The notes beneath the pieces were generated by a model. That model was not told the origin of the DNA. It did not search any database and worked only from the letters and a program-made list of their open reading frames with translations. Below, in pieces: positions 15,767 through 24,188 of a stretch of 64,000 bases of DNA. The stretch spans positions 1,426,001 to 1,490,000 of the forward strand of contig JADJXP010000002.1 in the NCBI GenBank assembly GCA_016715795.1. The letters run 5' to 3'. This DNA is from Chloracidobacterium sp. Lineage in GTDB: Bacteria > Acidobacteriota > Blastocatellia > Pyrinomonadales > Pyrinomonadaceae. The position numbers were made by a program, and so were the translations under genes. The stretch's first letter is position 1; each line of letters starts with the position of its first letter.

Positions 15767-18523
15767 ATGAGAGCACGCAGGATATTATTTCTACTGGCCG
15801 CATCGACGATGTTGGTGGCCGCGTTTGCCGTAAAGGCAGACGCACAAAAGACTTTTATCGTCCCCCATTTTATTGAAAAGACCGGATTGGTAGGGAGCAC
15901 GCAGTTCACCTTCGACACGACGTTCTTCGTCACTTACCTCGGCGGGATCGGCAACACCGACCTCACTCCCGGTGCGTCGATCAATCTGTTCATCTATGAC
16001 GATCTTACGGGCCAGCCGCTCAAATCATTGACCAACATAGATGTTTGTAATCCGTGCAGCTTTTCGGTGAGCACGGCAAACCGCAAAGCTATCGGCAACA
16101 TCGAGGGAATTGCGAATTCTGTCGGCGGCTTGCCGCGCGATAACGTGACCGGCTCGATGATTTTTAACGTCACCGGCGATTTCGATAACATCGATACCAG
16201 TGCGTTTGTGATAAATTCGCACACCACGGCCTTTGATGTATCCATACAGTCTGTAGCTGTTGAAGATCTTACAATAGATCTCAGGGAGACCACAGATGGT
16301 ACTACGCCATTCGATTACCGCGAGGACTCGATGATGCCGGGCCAGCCATTCTCATTCTCGACCGATCTTAATGCGTTTTATGCGGGCGGCTTGCCGGGAA
16401 CATCGCCCGGAAACGGGGCAACGGTCGATCTGCGGCTCTATGACGACCTGACCGACCAACCGCTCCTCTCAATGACAGGCCAGCCTGTGTGCAATCCGTG
16501 CTCCGCCGATCTCACCAACATCAATAGAAAACGCCTATTCTCGTTCGACGAGCTGATCCGCGCAGCGGGCGGTTTCCCGCGCGCGGATGTTAGGGGCTTC
16601 GCGACGGTGGACATAACCGGCGACCGAAAAAATGTCTCTCTGCAGGGTATTGGCACGAATACCCATACCGGCCCAAACGATGTCGAATTGTATCCATTAG
16701 ATCCGCACGCCTTGCGACATTATGATGATAATGAAGTTAGGGTTCTCCATCATATCTTTGAAAAAGGAGGCACGATCTTTAACACGCAATTCACTTTCGA
16801 CACAAACATATCCATGACTTATACGGGCGGGTTGCCCGGCTTTCCGACAGGAACGGGGGCGACAGTTGACCTTACTATCTTTGATGAAGCCACGGGCTTG
16901 CCCATGAAAACCGCGACAAACCAAGACGTGTGCAATCCATGCACGACGGTCCTGGACACAACGACGCGAAAAAGAACGCTCGTCGTAGATGACGAGATCG
17001 TCGCAAAAGGCGGTTTCGGAACGGAAAACTTAAAGCTGGGCTTTGGAGTTCTTGTGATCGGCGGAACCGACCCGCAAGGCGTGAATATTCAGGGATTTGT
17101 TATCAACGCACATACAAGTCCGTTCGATCTGTCGGTCTTCGGTTTTGAGGCCCAGCCGATCCTCGGCGAACCGGGGGCCTTGCTCGAGAAAGCGATAGAC
17201 GAATCTGCGGAAAGGCCCGGCGGCAGGAGCGAGGGCAGTCGCCGGATCTTGTCGACTGAATACAACTACCCGCACTTCCGCGACCGAACGGGAAAGGCGA
17301 GCAACACGACCTTCACCTACGACAGTGAGTTTCACGCCGTTTACAACGGAAGAAACTCCGCGAATCTCGAATTGTATCTATACGACCAGATGAATAGCCA
17401 GCCGCTGATGTCGCTGACCAATCAGCCCGTCTGCAACCCGTGTCATCTGCCGTTGAACACGACGACAAGGAAACGTCGCATCATAGTCGACGACCTCATA
17501 ACGGCCGCCGGTGGATTTCCGCGTTTGGATGTTGCCGGATTCGCAAGGATAAAGGTAACCGGCGACGCCGGACGCGTCGCGATCCTCGGTATGCTGGTAA
17601 ATGCGCATTCCGGCCCGAATGACCTCTCAACGTCCGAACTCCGAAGCCGGACGAACGTGCGACGCACGACCGATTACGACTTCAACGGCGACGGCCGGGC
17701 CGACATCGGCCTGTTCCGTCCGAGCGATCTGCTTGGAGCGATGTTCTATATCCTGCACACAGGCAGCAACCTCTTCAACGCATTCCGATGGGGGCTGCCT
17801 ACGGACAAGCCGGTGCCCGGCGATTATGACGGTGACGGAAAGGCCGATTACGCCGTATGGCGTTCGGTCACGACGAACGCCGACAATCTGTTCATTTTCT
17901 TGAGCGAGACCTCGACCGTTCGAAGCGAGCATTTTGGTGTTACGGGCGATGATCCGTCGATTACGGGCGATTTTGACGGCGACGGCAAGGCCGATCCGGC
18001 GGTTTACCGTGAGGGTACGACTCCGGGAGCACAAAGTAACTTCTACTATCGGCCTTCCTCGATCCCTGGAATCGATTTTCGAGCCATGCCCTGGGGCATA
18101 AACGGCGACCGGCCGCTTCGGGGTGACTACGACGGTGACGGAAAAGCGGACGTTACGGTCTTTCGACCGTCCAACGGGATCTGGTACATCCTGCAGAGTT
18201 CGACAAGTTCGCTCCGCGCTGAGCCCTGGGGCCTGGCGACTGATAGATTTGTCCCCGGTGATTACGACGGTGACGGCCGCACGGACCTTGCGGTATTTCG
18301 CGGCGGCGTCTGGCACATAAAACGCAGTCGCGAAGACCTCTATGAAGCACTGTTTTGGGGCGCAGTGAATGACCTGCCTGTTCCGGGCGACTTTGACGGC
18401 GACGGGCGTATTGACATCGCCGTGTTCCGCCAGGGGATCTGGTATATCCTTCAATCCAACGGCCAAACGCGGATCGCTGCCTTTGGGCTCGACGGTGACC
18501 TACCTCTGCCGTTGTTTCAATAA
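15767..18523 (+). CDS. secreted CNPC-repeat and VCBS-repeat protein
   Basis: A 918-residue exported protein of unknown function. After a signal peptide (ILFLLAASTMLVAAFAVKADA) come four copies of a roughly 145-170 residue module. Each has an extended TxFTFDTxFxxxYxGG region, a xLxxYDxxTxQPLxSLTN strand and the invariant motif VCNPC (near residues 93, 241, 388 and 555), then a GGFPRxDVxGFxxxxVTGD segment and an NxHTxPxDxS ending. From about residue 640 six VCBS/FG-GAP repeats follow, each with a D-x-D-x-D-G calcium loop such as DYDGDGKADYAVWR. This suggests a calcium-stabilised beta-propeller-like surface or secreted protein. A strong ribosome site (GGAGGG) lies 7 bases before the ATG. Confidence 0.85.
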   Translation: MRARRILFLLAASTMLVAAFAVKADAQKTFIVPHFIEKTGLVGSTQFTFDTTFFVTYLGGIGNTDLTPGASINLFIYDDLTGQPLKSLTNIDVCNPCSFSVSTANRKAIGNIEGIANSVGGLPRDNVTGSMIFNVTGDFDNIDTSAFVINSHTTAFDVSIQSVAVEDLTIDLRETTDGTTPFDYREDSMMPGQPFSFSTDLNAFYAGGLPGTSPGNGATVDLRLYDDLTDQPLLSMTGQPVCNPCSADLTNINRKRLFSFDELIRAAGGFPRADVRGFATVDITGDRKNVSLQGIGTNTHTGPNDVELYPLDPHALRHYDDNEVRVLHHIFEKGGTIFNTQFTFDTNISMTYTGGLPGFPTGTGATVDLTIFDEATGLPMKTATNQDVCNPCTTVLDTTTRKRTLVVDDEIVAKGGFGTENLKLGFGVLVIGGTDPQGVNIQGFVINAHTSPFDLSVFGFEAQPILGEPGALLEKAIDESAERPGGRSEGSRRILSTEYNYPHFRDRTGKASNTTFTYDSEFHAVYNGRNSANLELYLYDQMNSQPLMSLTNQPVCNPCHLPLNTTTRKRRIIVDDLITAAGGFPRLDVAGFARIKVTGDAGRVAILGMLVNAHSGPNDLSTSELRSRTNVRRTTDYDFNGDGRADIGLFRPSDLLGAMFYILHTGSNLFNAFRWGLPTDKPVPGDYDGDGKADYAVWRSVTTNADNLFIFLSETSTVRSEHFGVTGDDPSITGDFDGDGKADPAVYREGTTPGAQSNFYYRPSSIPGIDFRAMPWGINGDRPLRGDYDGDGKADVTVFRPSNGIWYILQSSTSSLRAEPWGLATDRFVPGDYDGDGRTDLAVFRGGVWHIKRSREDLYEALFWGAVNDLPVPGDFDGDGRIDIAVFRQGIWYILQSNGQTRIAAFGLDGDLPLPLFQ

Positions 18524-18533
18524 TGGTGGTGGT

Positions 18534-18857
18534 TCAACTCTTCTCTGGGACGGAGCCTGAGATCTTCTTGCGCGTCGTTTCGCCGGTCTTGAGGACTGGA
18601 ATGCCCTGATCGACTTCGTTGTGCGGGCTCGGGATAACGTGGACGGCGGTGACGGTGCCGATCTTGCGGGCAGCAGAGGCTCCGGCGTCGACGGCGGCTT
18701 TGACGGCGCCGACCTCGCCGCGGACTATTGCGGTTACAAGACCGGCGTCGATGCGTTCGTAGCCGACGAGCTCGACATTTGCAGCCTTTACCATTGCGTC
18801 GGCGGCCTCGATCATAGCCACAAGGCCAAAACATTCCACCATTCCGAGAGCTTGCAT
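18534..18857 (-). CDS. BMC-H microcompartment shell protein
   Basis: A 107-residue single-domain BMC protein (EutM/PduA/CcmK type) that forms hexameric tiles of a bacterial microcompartment shell. The domain covers residues 1-88: ALGMVECFGLVAMIEAADAM, then the AANVELVGYERIDAGLVTA strand-turn, RGEVGAVKAAVDAG and AVHVIPSPHNEVD. The short tail (LKTGETTRKKISGSVPEKS) is basic. It is the last gene of a four-gene minus-strand cluster, 7 bases after the zinc-ribbon gene, and converges with the VCBS gene. Its pore loop cannot be assigned confidently from sequence alone. Confidence 0.95.
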   Translation of the reverse strand: MQALGMVECFGLVAMIEAADAMVKAANVELVGYERIDAGLVTAIVRGEVGAVKAAVDAGASAARKIGTVTAVHVIPSPHNEVDQGIPVLKTGETTRKKISGSVPEKS

Positions 18858-18864
18858 AATACCT

Positions 18865-19206
18865 CTACCAGACCATCAACAGAACGACAACAAGGGCAAA
18901 AACAGCGATCAGGACCGCCAGGATCAGCGTCAGCAGGGCGTTCTCGCCGGTCGTCGGTACCCAGAAGTATTCGGCCATCTTACGGTGAGCGACGCGGGCG
19001 CGTTTTCTTTCGTTCGCGGCGGTGGCTAACTTGTCGGTATCGCCCGGCAAATGCCCGTTGTTCGCTGCAGTGATAGCATCTTCGAGTGCGGCTTCCGGTT
19101 CTTGGCCCGCAACGCGTGCGCCACAGTTGTAGCAAAATAGCGTGCCTTCGCGAACATCGACGCCGCAGCCATCACATTTTTCCTTTTCCAGAACGGCCTC
19201 AGTCAT
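18865..19206 (-). CDS. zinc-ribbon single-pass membrane protein
   Basis: A 113-residue protein with an N-terminal zinc ribbon (CDGCGVDVREGTLFCYNCGA, so C-x2-C and C-x2-C), a central charged linker with a basic patch (ANERKRARVAHRKMAEYF), and a C-terminal hydrophobic helix (LLTLILAVLIAVFALVVVLL) that ends the protein. The topology suggests a tail-anchored protein with the ribbon in the cytoplasm. It sits 2 bases after the aldehyde dehydrogenase and 7 bases before a shell gene, so it is almost certainly cotranscribed with microcompartment genes. I know of no standard microcompartment role for such a protein; it might tether the shell or its cargo to the membrane. Confidence 0.7.
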   Translation of the reverse strand: MTEAVLEKEKCDGCGVDVREGTLFCYNCGARVAGQEPEAALEDAITAANNGHLPGDTDKLATAANERKRARVAHRKMAEYFWVPTTGENALLTLILAVLIAVFALVVVLLMVW

Positions 19207-19208
19207 CG

Positions 19209-20918
19209 CTAAACGCTCGCAAACACTTCCTTTTCCTCGCCGAGGTCTCGTGCCGACGGCGTTAGGATCGTCTTCTTAGAAATATATATCTTCTCGCCGC
19301 TTGCGACCGCACGCCGGACGTCGTCCTCGCTGACGAAATCCGCAGGCGTGATCGGAACAGGTTTTTGCACGGCATTCTCCGGCGTTATCTCGTGAACGAC
19401 CGTTTTCGGTTCTGGCTTGGGTTCGGGTGTCGGTTCCGGAGCAGGCGGCGGCATCGCTGCCATCTTCTTGCTTAAAAAACTATCCACTATCGCCGCAATA
19501 TCTTCCCGCTTCGGCGTCTTCGGCGGCGAAAAGGTCGCTGCTGACGGCTGACGGCTGACGGCTGCCGGCTCGTTGATCGGCTTCGTTTCAAACGCGACCC
19601 GCTTGATATCCATCAGGTGCATAGGCGAGATGTTGTCCGACGTGACGTTGCCGCCCCACGAACCGCAACCGAGGGTCATCGACGGGGGCAGATCCGTCGT
19701 AAGGCCGATCGCACCGTGCGTTGTAGGCGAATTAATAACGACCCGTGCCGCGGGCATCTGTTTCCCGTATCGGATCGCCGCGTCGCGAGCCTGTGTGTGC
19801 ATTCCGGCAGTGTGGCCCATACCGCCAAATTCCAGTATCTCCTGACACCGATTGGCCCCATCCTCAACGCCGTCAACGACAAAGAACGCCAGTGTTGGTG
19901 ACAGTTTTTCGACCGACCACGGGAAATCACGTCCGACGCCGCCGCAATCGGCGAGCAGACAGCGGGTGCCTTCCGGAATCGAGATGCCGGCGAGGTCGGC
20001 GATGTACTTCGCCGATCTGCCAACGATCCCGGCGTTTAGCGTTCGCTGTGGCGTCAGTAGGATCTTTGCAACGGCCTCGGCTTCGGCTGGATTCAGGAAA
20101 TGTCCACCCTGCCGCTTAAACTGTTCTCTCGCCTCAACCTCGACTGGGGCATCACAAACCACGGACTGCTCAGATGCGCAGATCGTGCCGTTGTCAAAGC
20201 ACGTTCCAGTCAGGATGTCAGCGACGGCCTTTTCAACATTCGCCGTTCTCTCGACAAAAACCGGTACGTTTCCCGGCCCGACACCGAACGCAGGCTTGCC
20301 CGACGAGTATGCCGCTCGGACGAGTCCCGTGCCACCGGTAGCGAGGATAACCGCCGTCTTCTTGTGCTTCATCAGCGTCTCGGTGCCCTCGATCGTCGAG
20401 GTTGTGAGGCATGTGACCGCTTCGGCGGGTAGTCCCATTTTGACACCCGCATCGCGCATCACACGGGTCGTCTCGGCGATGCATTGAGCGGCTGATGGGT
20501 GCGGTGAGAGCACGATCGTGTTGCGCGACTTGATCGCAATGATGATCTTGTAAATGGCTGTGGATGTTGGGTTTGTGGACGGGATGATCGCGGCAACGAC
20601 ACCTCGCGGGCTGGCGATCTCGACCACGTTACCGTCGTCGCTGACTACGCCGACCGTCTTCAGTGGCTTGAAAGCATTCCACACATCCTCAGCGGCAAAG
20701 CGGTTCTTCTCCCGTTTGTCCTCGGCCTTGCCAAAGCCAGTTTCCTCATTCGCGAGTTTCCCCAGACGTGCGGATTCCGCCAAAGCAACGCTCGCCATCG
20801 CATCGCAGATCGCGTCGATCTTTGCCTGATCGAACTGAGCTACGGTCTGAAAGGCAAACGACGCGGCCTCAACCGCGTCGCGTGCTTCCTGTTGAGCTAT
20901 CAGGTCCTTGTCGCCCAT
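19209..20918 (-). CDS. BMC-associated acylating aldehyde dehydrogenase with C-terminal extension
   Basis: CoA-acylating aldehyde dehydrogenase of the EutE/PduP type, expected to convert a toxic aldehyde to acyl-CoA with NAD+ inside a microcompartment. The catalytic part is residues 1-447: IIPSTNPTSTAIYK, ATGGTGLVRAAYSSGKPA, GVGPGNVPVF and catalytic C247 in FDNGTICASEQS. The protein then continues for over 100 residues. Residues 451-461 are encoded by a 7-base tandem repeat. Residues 470-488 (REDIAAIVDSFLSKKMAAM) resemble an amphipathic encapsulation peptide. A Pro/Glu linker spans 490-505. Residues 526-569 form a module with IYISKKTILTPSARDL, resembling the LTPSAR motif of EutT/EutQ-like proteins. 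It is flanked by shell genes. Confidence 0.9.
   Translation of the reverse strand: MGDKDLIAQQEARDAVEAASFAFQTVAQFDQAKIDAICDAMASVALAESARLGKLANEETGFGKAEDKREKNRFAAEDVWNAFKPLKTVGVVSDDGNVVEIASPRGVVAAIIPSTNPTSTAIYKIIIAIKSRNTIVLSPHPSAAQCIAETTRVMRDAGVKMGLPAEAVTCLTTSTIEGTETLMKHKKTAVILATGGTGLVRAAYSSGKPAFGVGPGNVPVFVERTANVEKAVADILTGTCFDNGTICASEQSVVCDAPVEVEAREQFKRQGGHFLNPAEAEAVAKILLTPQRTLNAGIVGRSAKYIADLAGISIPEGTRCLLADCGGVGRDFPWSVEKLSPTLAFFVVDGVEDGANRCQEILEFGGMGHTAGMHTQARDAAIRYGKQMPAARVVINSPTTHGAIGLTTDLPPSMTLGCGSWGGNVTSDNISPMHLMDIKRVAFETKPINEPAAVSRQPSAATFSPPKTPKREDIAAIVDSFLSKKMAAMPPPAPEPTPEPKPEPKTVVHEITPENAVQKPVPITPADFVSEDDVRRAVASGEKIYISKKTILTPSARDLGEEKEVFASV
19541..19568. repeat. 7-base tandem repeat in coding sequence
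   Basis: Three perfect CTGACGG units and a fourth variant, CTGCCGG, lie in tandem. They are read as the short linker just after the aldehyde dehydrogenase catalytic domain. Because the unit is not a multiple of three, loss or gain of one copy would change the frame and remove the encapsulation-like peptide and C-terminal module. Confidence 0.7.
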
Positions 20919-20949
20919 AGCAAGCGAAGAAAGGCCGTGTGGTCAGGCC

Positions 20950-21345
20950 CTATGCTTTGGTTTTGCCTTTGTTACCGGCTGCCGAGCCCGTGCCGGAAGC
21001 CGCACCCGCACCGAGCTGGCGTCCGCCCCCGCCCTGAAGGGCCTTCTCGTCCGGGCTGTAACCGACCGCGCCGCCCTTGGGCAGGACGCGTTCGACCTCG
21101 TTGTGCGGTCGCGGAATGACGTGAACGCTGATGAGCTCGCCCACGCGTCTTGCCGCTGCCGCACCGGCGTCGGTCGCGGCCTTTACCGCACCGACATCGC
21201 CGCGCACGAAGATGGTCACGTAACCGGCGCCGATATATTCCTTACCGATAAGTCTAACATTTGCAGCCTTTACCATCGCATCGGCCGCCTCGACCGCTCC
21301 GACAAAGCCCTTTGTTTCGACCATACCGAGAGCTTCTAAACTCAT
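20950..21345 (-). CDS. BMC-H shell protein with Gly/Ala tail
   Basis: A 131-residue shell hexamer protein and probable first gene of the microcompartment cluster. The BMC domain (residues 1-88) contains ALGMVETKGFVGAVEAADAM, RLIGKEYIGAGYVTIFVRGD and SVHVIPRPHNEVE, and it is clearly paralogous to the gene at 18534-18857. It differs by a 43-residue flexible tail rich in Gly, Ala and Ser and ending in basic residues (AAGNKGKTKA). A ribosome site (TGAGG) lies about 9 bases before the ATG. It is divergent from the RodZ-like gene; the roughly 200-base gap between them probably holds both promoters. No pentamer or trimer shell gene is in the window. Confidence 0.95.
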   Translation of the reverse strand: MSLEALGMVETKGFVGAVEAADAMVKAANVRLIGKEYIGAGYVTIFVRGDVGAVKAATDAGAAAARRVGELISVHVIPRPHNEVERVLPKGGAVGYSPDEKALQGGGGRQLGAGAASGTGSAAGNKGKTKA

Positions 21346-21549
21346 TGATGATTCCTCACTTTTTGGTTTGCTCTACCGATAATAATATAAGTTGCCCTGA
21401 AGCCAAAACGCAATCTGCCAACTCCTCCGGAATCACGCAAAACAGGGCGTACCTAGAGTGAATCAATTGACATTCTGACGATAGGAACGATATATTTCAA
21501 GTCAAAGAGCGTAGTCGTTTCCGGCACTCACAGTTCGTTGGGATCTAAC

Positions 21550-22569
21550 ATGTCCATGACCTTGGGAGAAAAATTGCGGCAGGCCCGTGAAGCGCGCGGC
21601 CTTACCCTCAGCGAGGTCTCTGAACAAACACGGATCTCGGCCCTTTACCTCGAATCGATCGAGAACGATGATTATCGGGGACTTCCGGGAGGTATCTTTA
21701 ACAAGGGCTTCGTTAAATCCTACGCAAAATTCGTCGGGATTAAAGAGGAGGAGGCCCTGTCTGACTACTCGCAGTTGATGGCTCAGGCGAACATCGCTGA
21801 GGAGTCCGAGTTAAAGCTATACAAGCCTGAGGTCCTTACGGACGACCGATCGGGCCCGTCGATGACGCCAACGATCATTGTAGCCCTCGTGATCCTGACG
21901 CTGATGACCGGCGGTATCCTACTTCTCCTCAACTATTTACAGCAGCCGACAGATCTCGTCGCAGAAAACGCGACGCCGCGCCCGACCGCGAGTGCTTCCG
22001 TCGAAGGTGCGTCAAATTCGGCCCCCACGACATCGGATGTGCCTGACATGGCAGCGCTGAATGTCGAGTTCAAGGCCATGAATCCCGTCTCCGTGATCGC
22101 AACGGTTGACAGCGAACCGCAGAAGAAATCCGATGTCTCGGCAGGTTCATCTCTCAGCTTTTCGCCTAGAGAGAGCCTAACTCTTAACTACAATCGGTGG
22201 AACGCCCCCAACGTCCAGCTATCGATAAACGGAAAAGTCATAACGCTCCCAGCCGAGCCGCTCGATCCGAAAGATCGCGACAGGATCATCTTCACGATAT
22301 CACGCGAGAACCTCGCCCAGATATGGACGACCGCGACCATCTCGACCGCGGTTCCGTCGGTTGAGGCTGAAGCTCACCCCAACAACACGGAGATACCGAC
22401 GACGACCGCTCCGTCGAGCCCGCCCGCGCCTCAGGTCCGTCCCACACCCGCACCACGTCCGAGCAATGCTGCAAACGCAGCGAATACTCCTGCAAGAACG
22501 CCCTCGCCAAAGCCCGCAAGCAATGCTCGGCCGGCGTCTACACCCGCCAAGCCGCCCGCGAACAGCTAA
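21550..22569 (+). CDS. RodZ-like HTH membrane protein
   Basis: A 339-residue protein with the RodZ arrangement: a cytoplasmic helix-turn-helix domain (residues 3-70, TLGEKLRQAREARGLTLSEV and then GIFNKGFVKSYAKF), a single membrane span (IIVALVILTLMTGGILLLL, near residues 110-130) and an extracytoplasmic DUF4115-like beta domain (about 165-265). The C-terminal 70 residues are Pro/Ala/Thr-rich and disordered. RodZ links MreB to the elongation complex and sets cell width; this role is inferred from architecture only. ATG 21550 is preferred over an upstream TTG. It is transcribed divergently from the shell genes. Confidence 0.85.
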   Translation: MSMTLGEKLRQAREARGLTLSEVSEQTRISALYLESIENDDYRGLPGGIFNKGFVKSYAKFVGIKEEEALSDYSQLMAQANIAEESELKLYKPEVLTDDRSGPSMTPTIIVALVILTLMTGGILLLLNYLQQPTDLVAENATPRPTASASVEGASNSAPTTSDVPDMAALNVEFKAMNPVSVIATVDSEPQKKSDVSAGSSLSFSPRESLTLNYNRWNAPNVQLSINGKVITLPAEPLDPKDRDRIIFTISRENLAQIWTTATISTAVPSVEAEAHPNNTEIPTTTAPSSPPAPQVRPTPAPRPSNAANAANTPARTPSPKPASNARPASTPAKPPANS

Positions 22570-22629
22570 ACAACTACGCGATCAATGATAGGTCTCTCGT
22601 CGGCATTTAGCGACGCGGATATTTTTGTT

Positions 22630-22635
22630 TATAAT
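22630..22635 (+). promoter_or_regulatory. -10 box, possible leaderless guaB start
   Basis: A perfect TATAAT ends 5 bases before the guaB ATG, so transcription would be expected to begin at or next to the A of the start codon. No Shine-Dalgarno sequence is present in between. The -35 region is poor. This fits a leaderless mRNA. Confidence 0.45.
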
Positions 22636-22640
22636 TAGCT

Positions 22641-24110
22641 ATGGAGATCACCCAGATAGCCGAAGGCCTGACATTTGACGACGTTCTGCTCGTTCCTGCC
22701 TATTCCGAGATCCTGCCGAGCGACGCCGATACCCGCACACGTTTTTCCAGAAATATCGAGTTGAATATCCCGCTGTGTTCATCAGCAATGGACACCGTTA
22801 CCGAGGCGGCCCTGGCAATCGCCCTCGCACAACAAGGCGGCATCGGCGTTATTCACAAGAACTTTTCGATCGAGCAGCAGGCCGAGGAGGTCGATAAGGT
22901 CAAGCGGTCGGAATCAGGCATGATCGTCGATCCGGTAACGATCAATGAAAAGGCTATTGTCTCCGAGGCCCTCGCCATCATGGGCCGCTATAAGATCAGC
23001 GGCGTTCCGGTGACAGATGCGGACGGGTTGCTCGTCGGCATCATTACCAATCGCGACCTGCGGTTCGAAACGCGAACGGATATTCCTGTTTCTGAGATAA
23101 TGACACCGCAGCCGCTCGTGACCGTCCCCGTTGGCACGACTCTCGATGAGGCCAAGGTGAAGCTGCAGAAGCATCGCATCGAGAAGCTCCTCGTCGTGGA
23201 TGACGACGGCCATCTCAAGGGCCTTATCACGGTCAAGGATATCCAGAAAGCCATCAACTTTCCGACTGCGGCGAAAGACGAACTCGGCCGTTTGCGGTGT
23301 GCCGCCGCGGTCGGTGCTACCGGCGACTTTCTCGAACGTGCCAGGGCCTTGGTCGATGCACGGGCCGACGCTATCGTGATCGACACGGCTCACGGGCACA
23401 GTTCACGCGTGATCGACGCTGTAAGTGCCGTCAAAAACGAGTTTCCAGAGATCGAAGTCGTCGCCGGCAATGTCGCGACGGCTGAGGCAACCACAGCTCT
23501 CGTCAAAGCCGGCGTTGACGCCGTAAAGATCGGGATCGGACCGGGATCGATCTGCACGACGCGCGTCGTCACCGGTGCAGGCGTGCCACAGATCAGTGCG
23601 ATCGTCGAGTGCGTGGCGGCTGCGAAAGGCTCGGGCGTGCCAGTTATCGCAGACGGCGGTGTCAAATTCTCGGGTGATGTCGCGAAGGCGATCGCGGCCG
23701 GAGCCGACAGTGTGATGATCGGATCGCTCTTTGCGGGGACCGAAGAAGCGCCGGGTGAGGTCATCCTCTTTCAGGGCCGAAACTTCAAGTCCTATCGCGG
23801 GATGGGATCGCTCGGAGCGATGAAACAGGGCTCCAGCGACCGTTATGCGCAGGAAGCGACATCTGCTGACTCAAAGTATATTCCCGAGGGCATCGAGGGA
23901 CGCGTCGCCTACAAAGGGACATTGGCTGAGATGGTCACCCAACTCGTCGGCGGGCTTCGCTCCGGCATGGGCTATACCGGCTGCCGCACGATCAGCGACC
24001 TGCAAGCCAATGCCCGTTTTGTTCGCATTACATCGGCCGGGCTTCGCGAATCACACGTCCACGACGTCATCATCACAAAAGAGGCCCCGAACTATCGTTT
24101 GGAAAGCTGA
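22641..24110 (+). CDS. guaB: IMP dehydrogenase
   Basis: Inosine 5'-monophosphate dehydrogenase, oxidising IMP to XMP with NAD+, the committed step of GMP synthesis. The 489-residue product has the TIM-barrel catalytic domain (LTFDDVLLVPAYSEILPSD at the start) interrupted by two CBS domains (about residues 93-205). The catalytic loop is GIGPGSICTTRVVTGAGVPQ with the active cysteine at 305. GSLFAGTEEAPGE and the flap segment RGMGSLGAMKQGSSDRY follow. The length and all key residues are normal. The CBS pair probably senses adenine and guanine nucleotides, as in other bacterial enzymes. Confidence 0.98.
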   Translation: MEITQIAEGLTFDDVLLVPAYSEILPSDADTRTRFSRNIELNIPLCSSAMDTVTEAALAIALAQQGGIGVIHKNFSIEQQAEEVDKVKRSESGMIVDPVTINEKAIVSEALAIMGRYKISGVPVTDADGLLVGIITNRDLRFETRTDIPVSEIMTPQPLVTVPVGTTLDEAKVKLQKHRIEKLLVVDDDGHLKGLITVKDIQKAINFPTAAKDELGRLRCAAAVGATGDFLERARALVDARADAIVIDTAHGHSSRVIDAVSAVKNEFPEIEVVAGNVATAEATTALVKAGVDAVKIGIGPGSICTTRVVTGAGVPQISAIVECVAAAKGSGVPVIADGGVKFSGDVAKAIAAGADSVMIGSLFAGTEEAPGEVILFQGRNFKSYRGMGSLGAMKQGSSDRYAQEATSADSKYIPEGIEGRVAYKGTLAEMVTQLVGGLRSGMGYTGCRTISDLQANARFVRITSAGLRESHVHDVIITKEAPNYRLES

Positions 24111-24188
24111 TCTTGCGGGTGCGAAAAACTAGATTTTGGAGTATGATTATCGGTTGGGGAACATAGCTTAAATTTGAGGAGTACTATA

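Noticed and set aside
17627..18466. Long open frame antisense to the VCBS repeats
   Set aside because: It only reflects the repeated DGDG codons on the coding strand.
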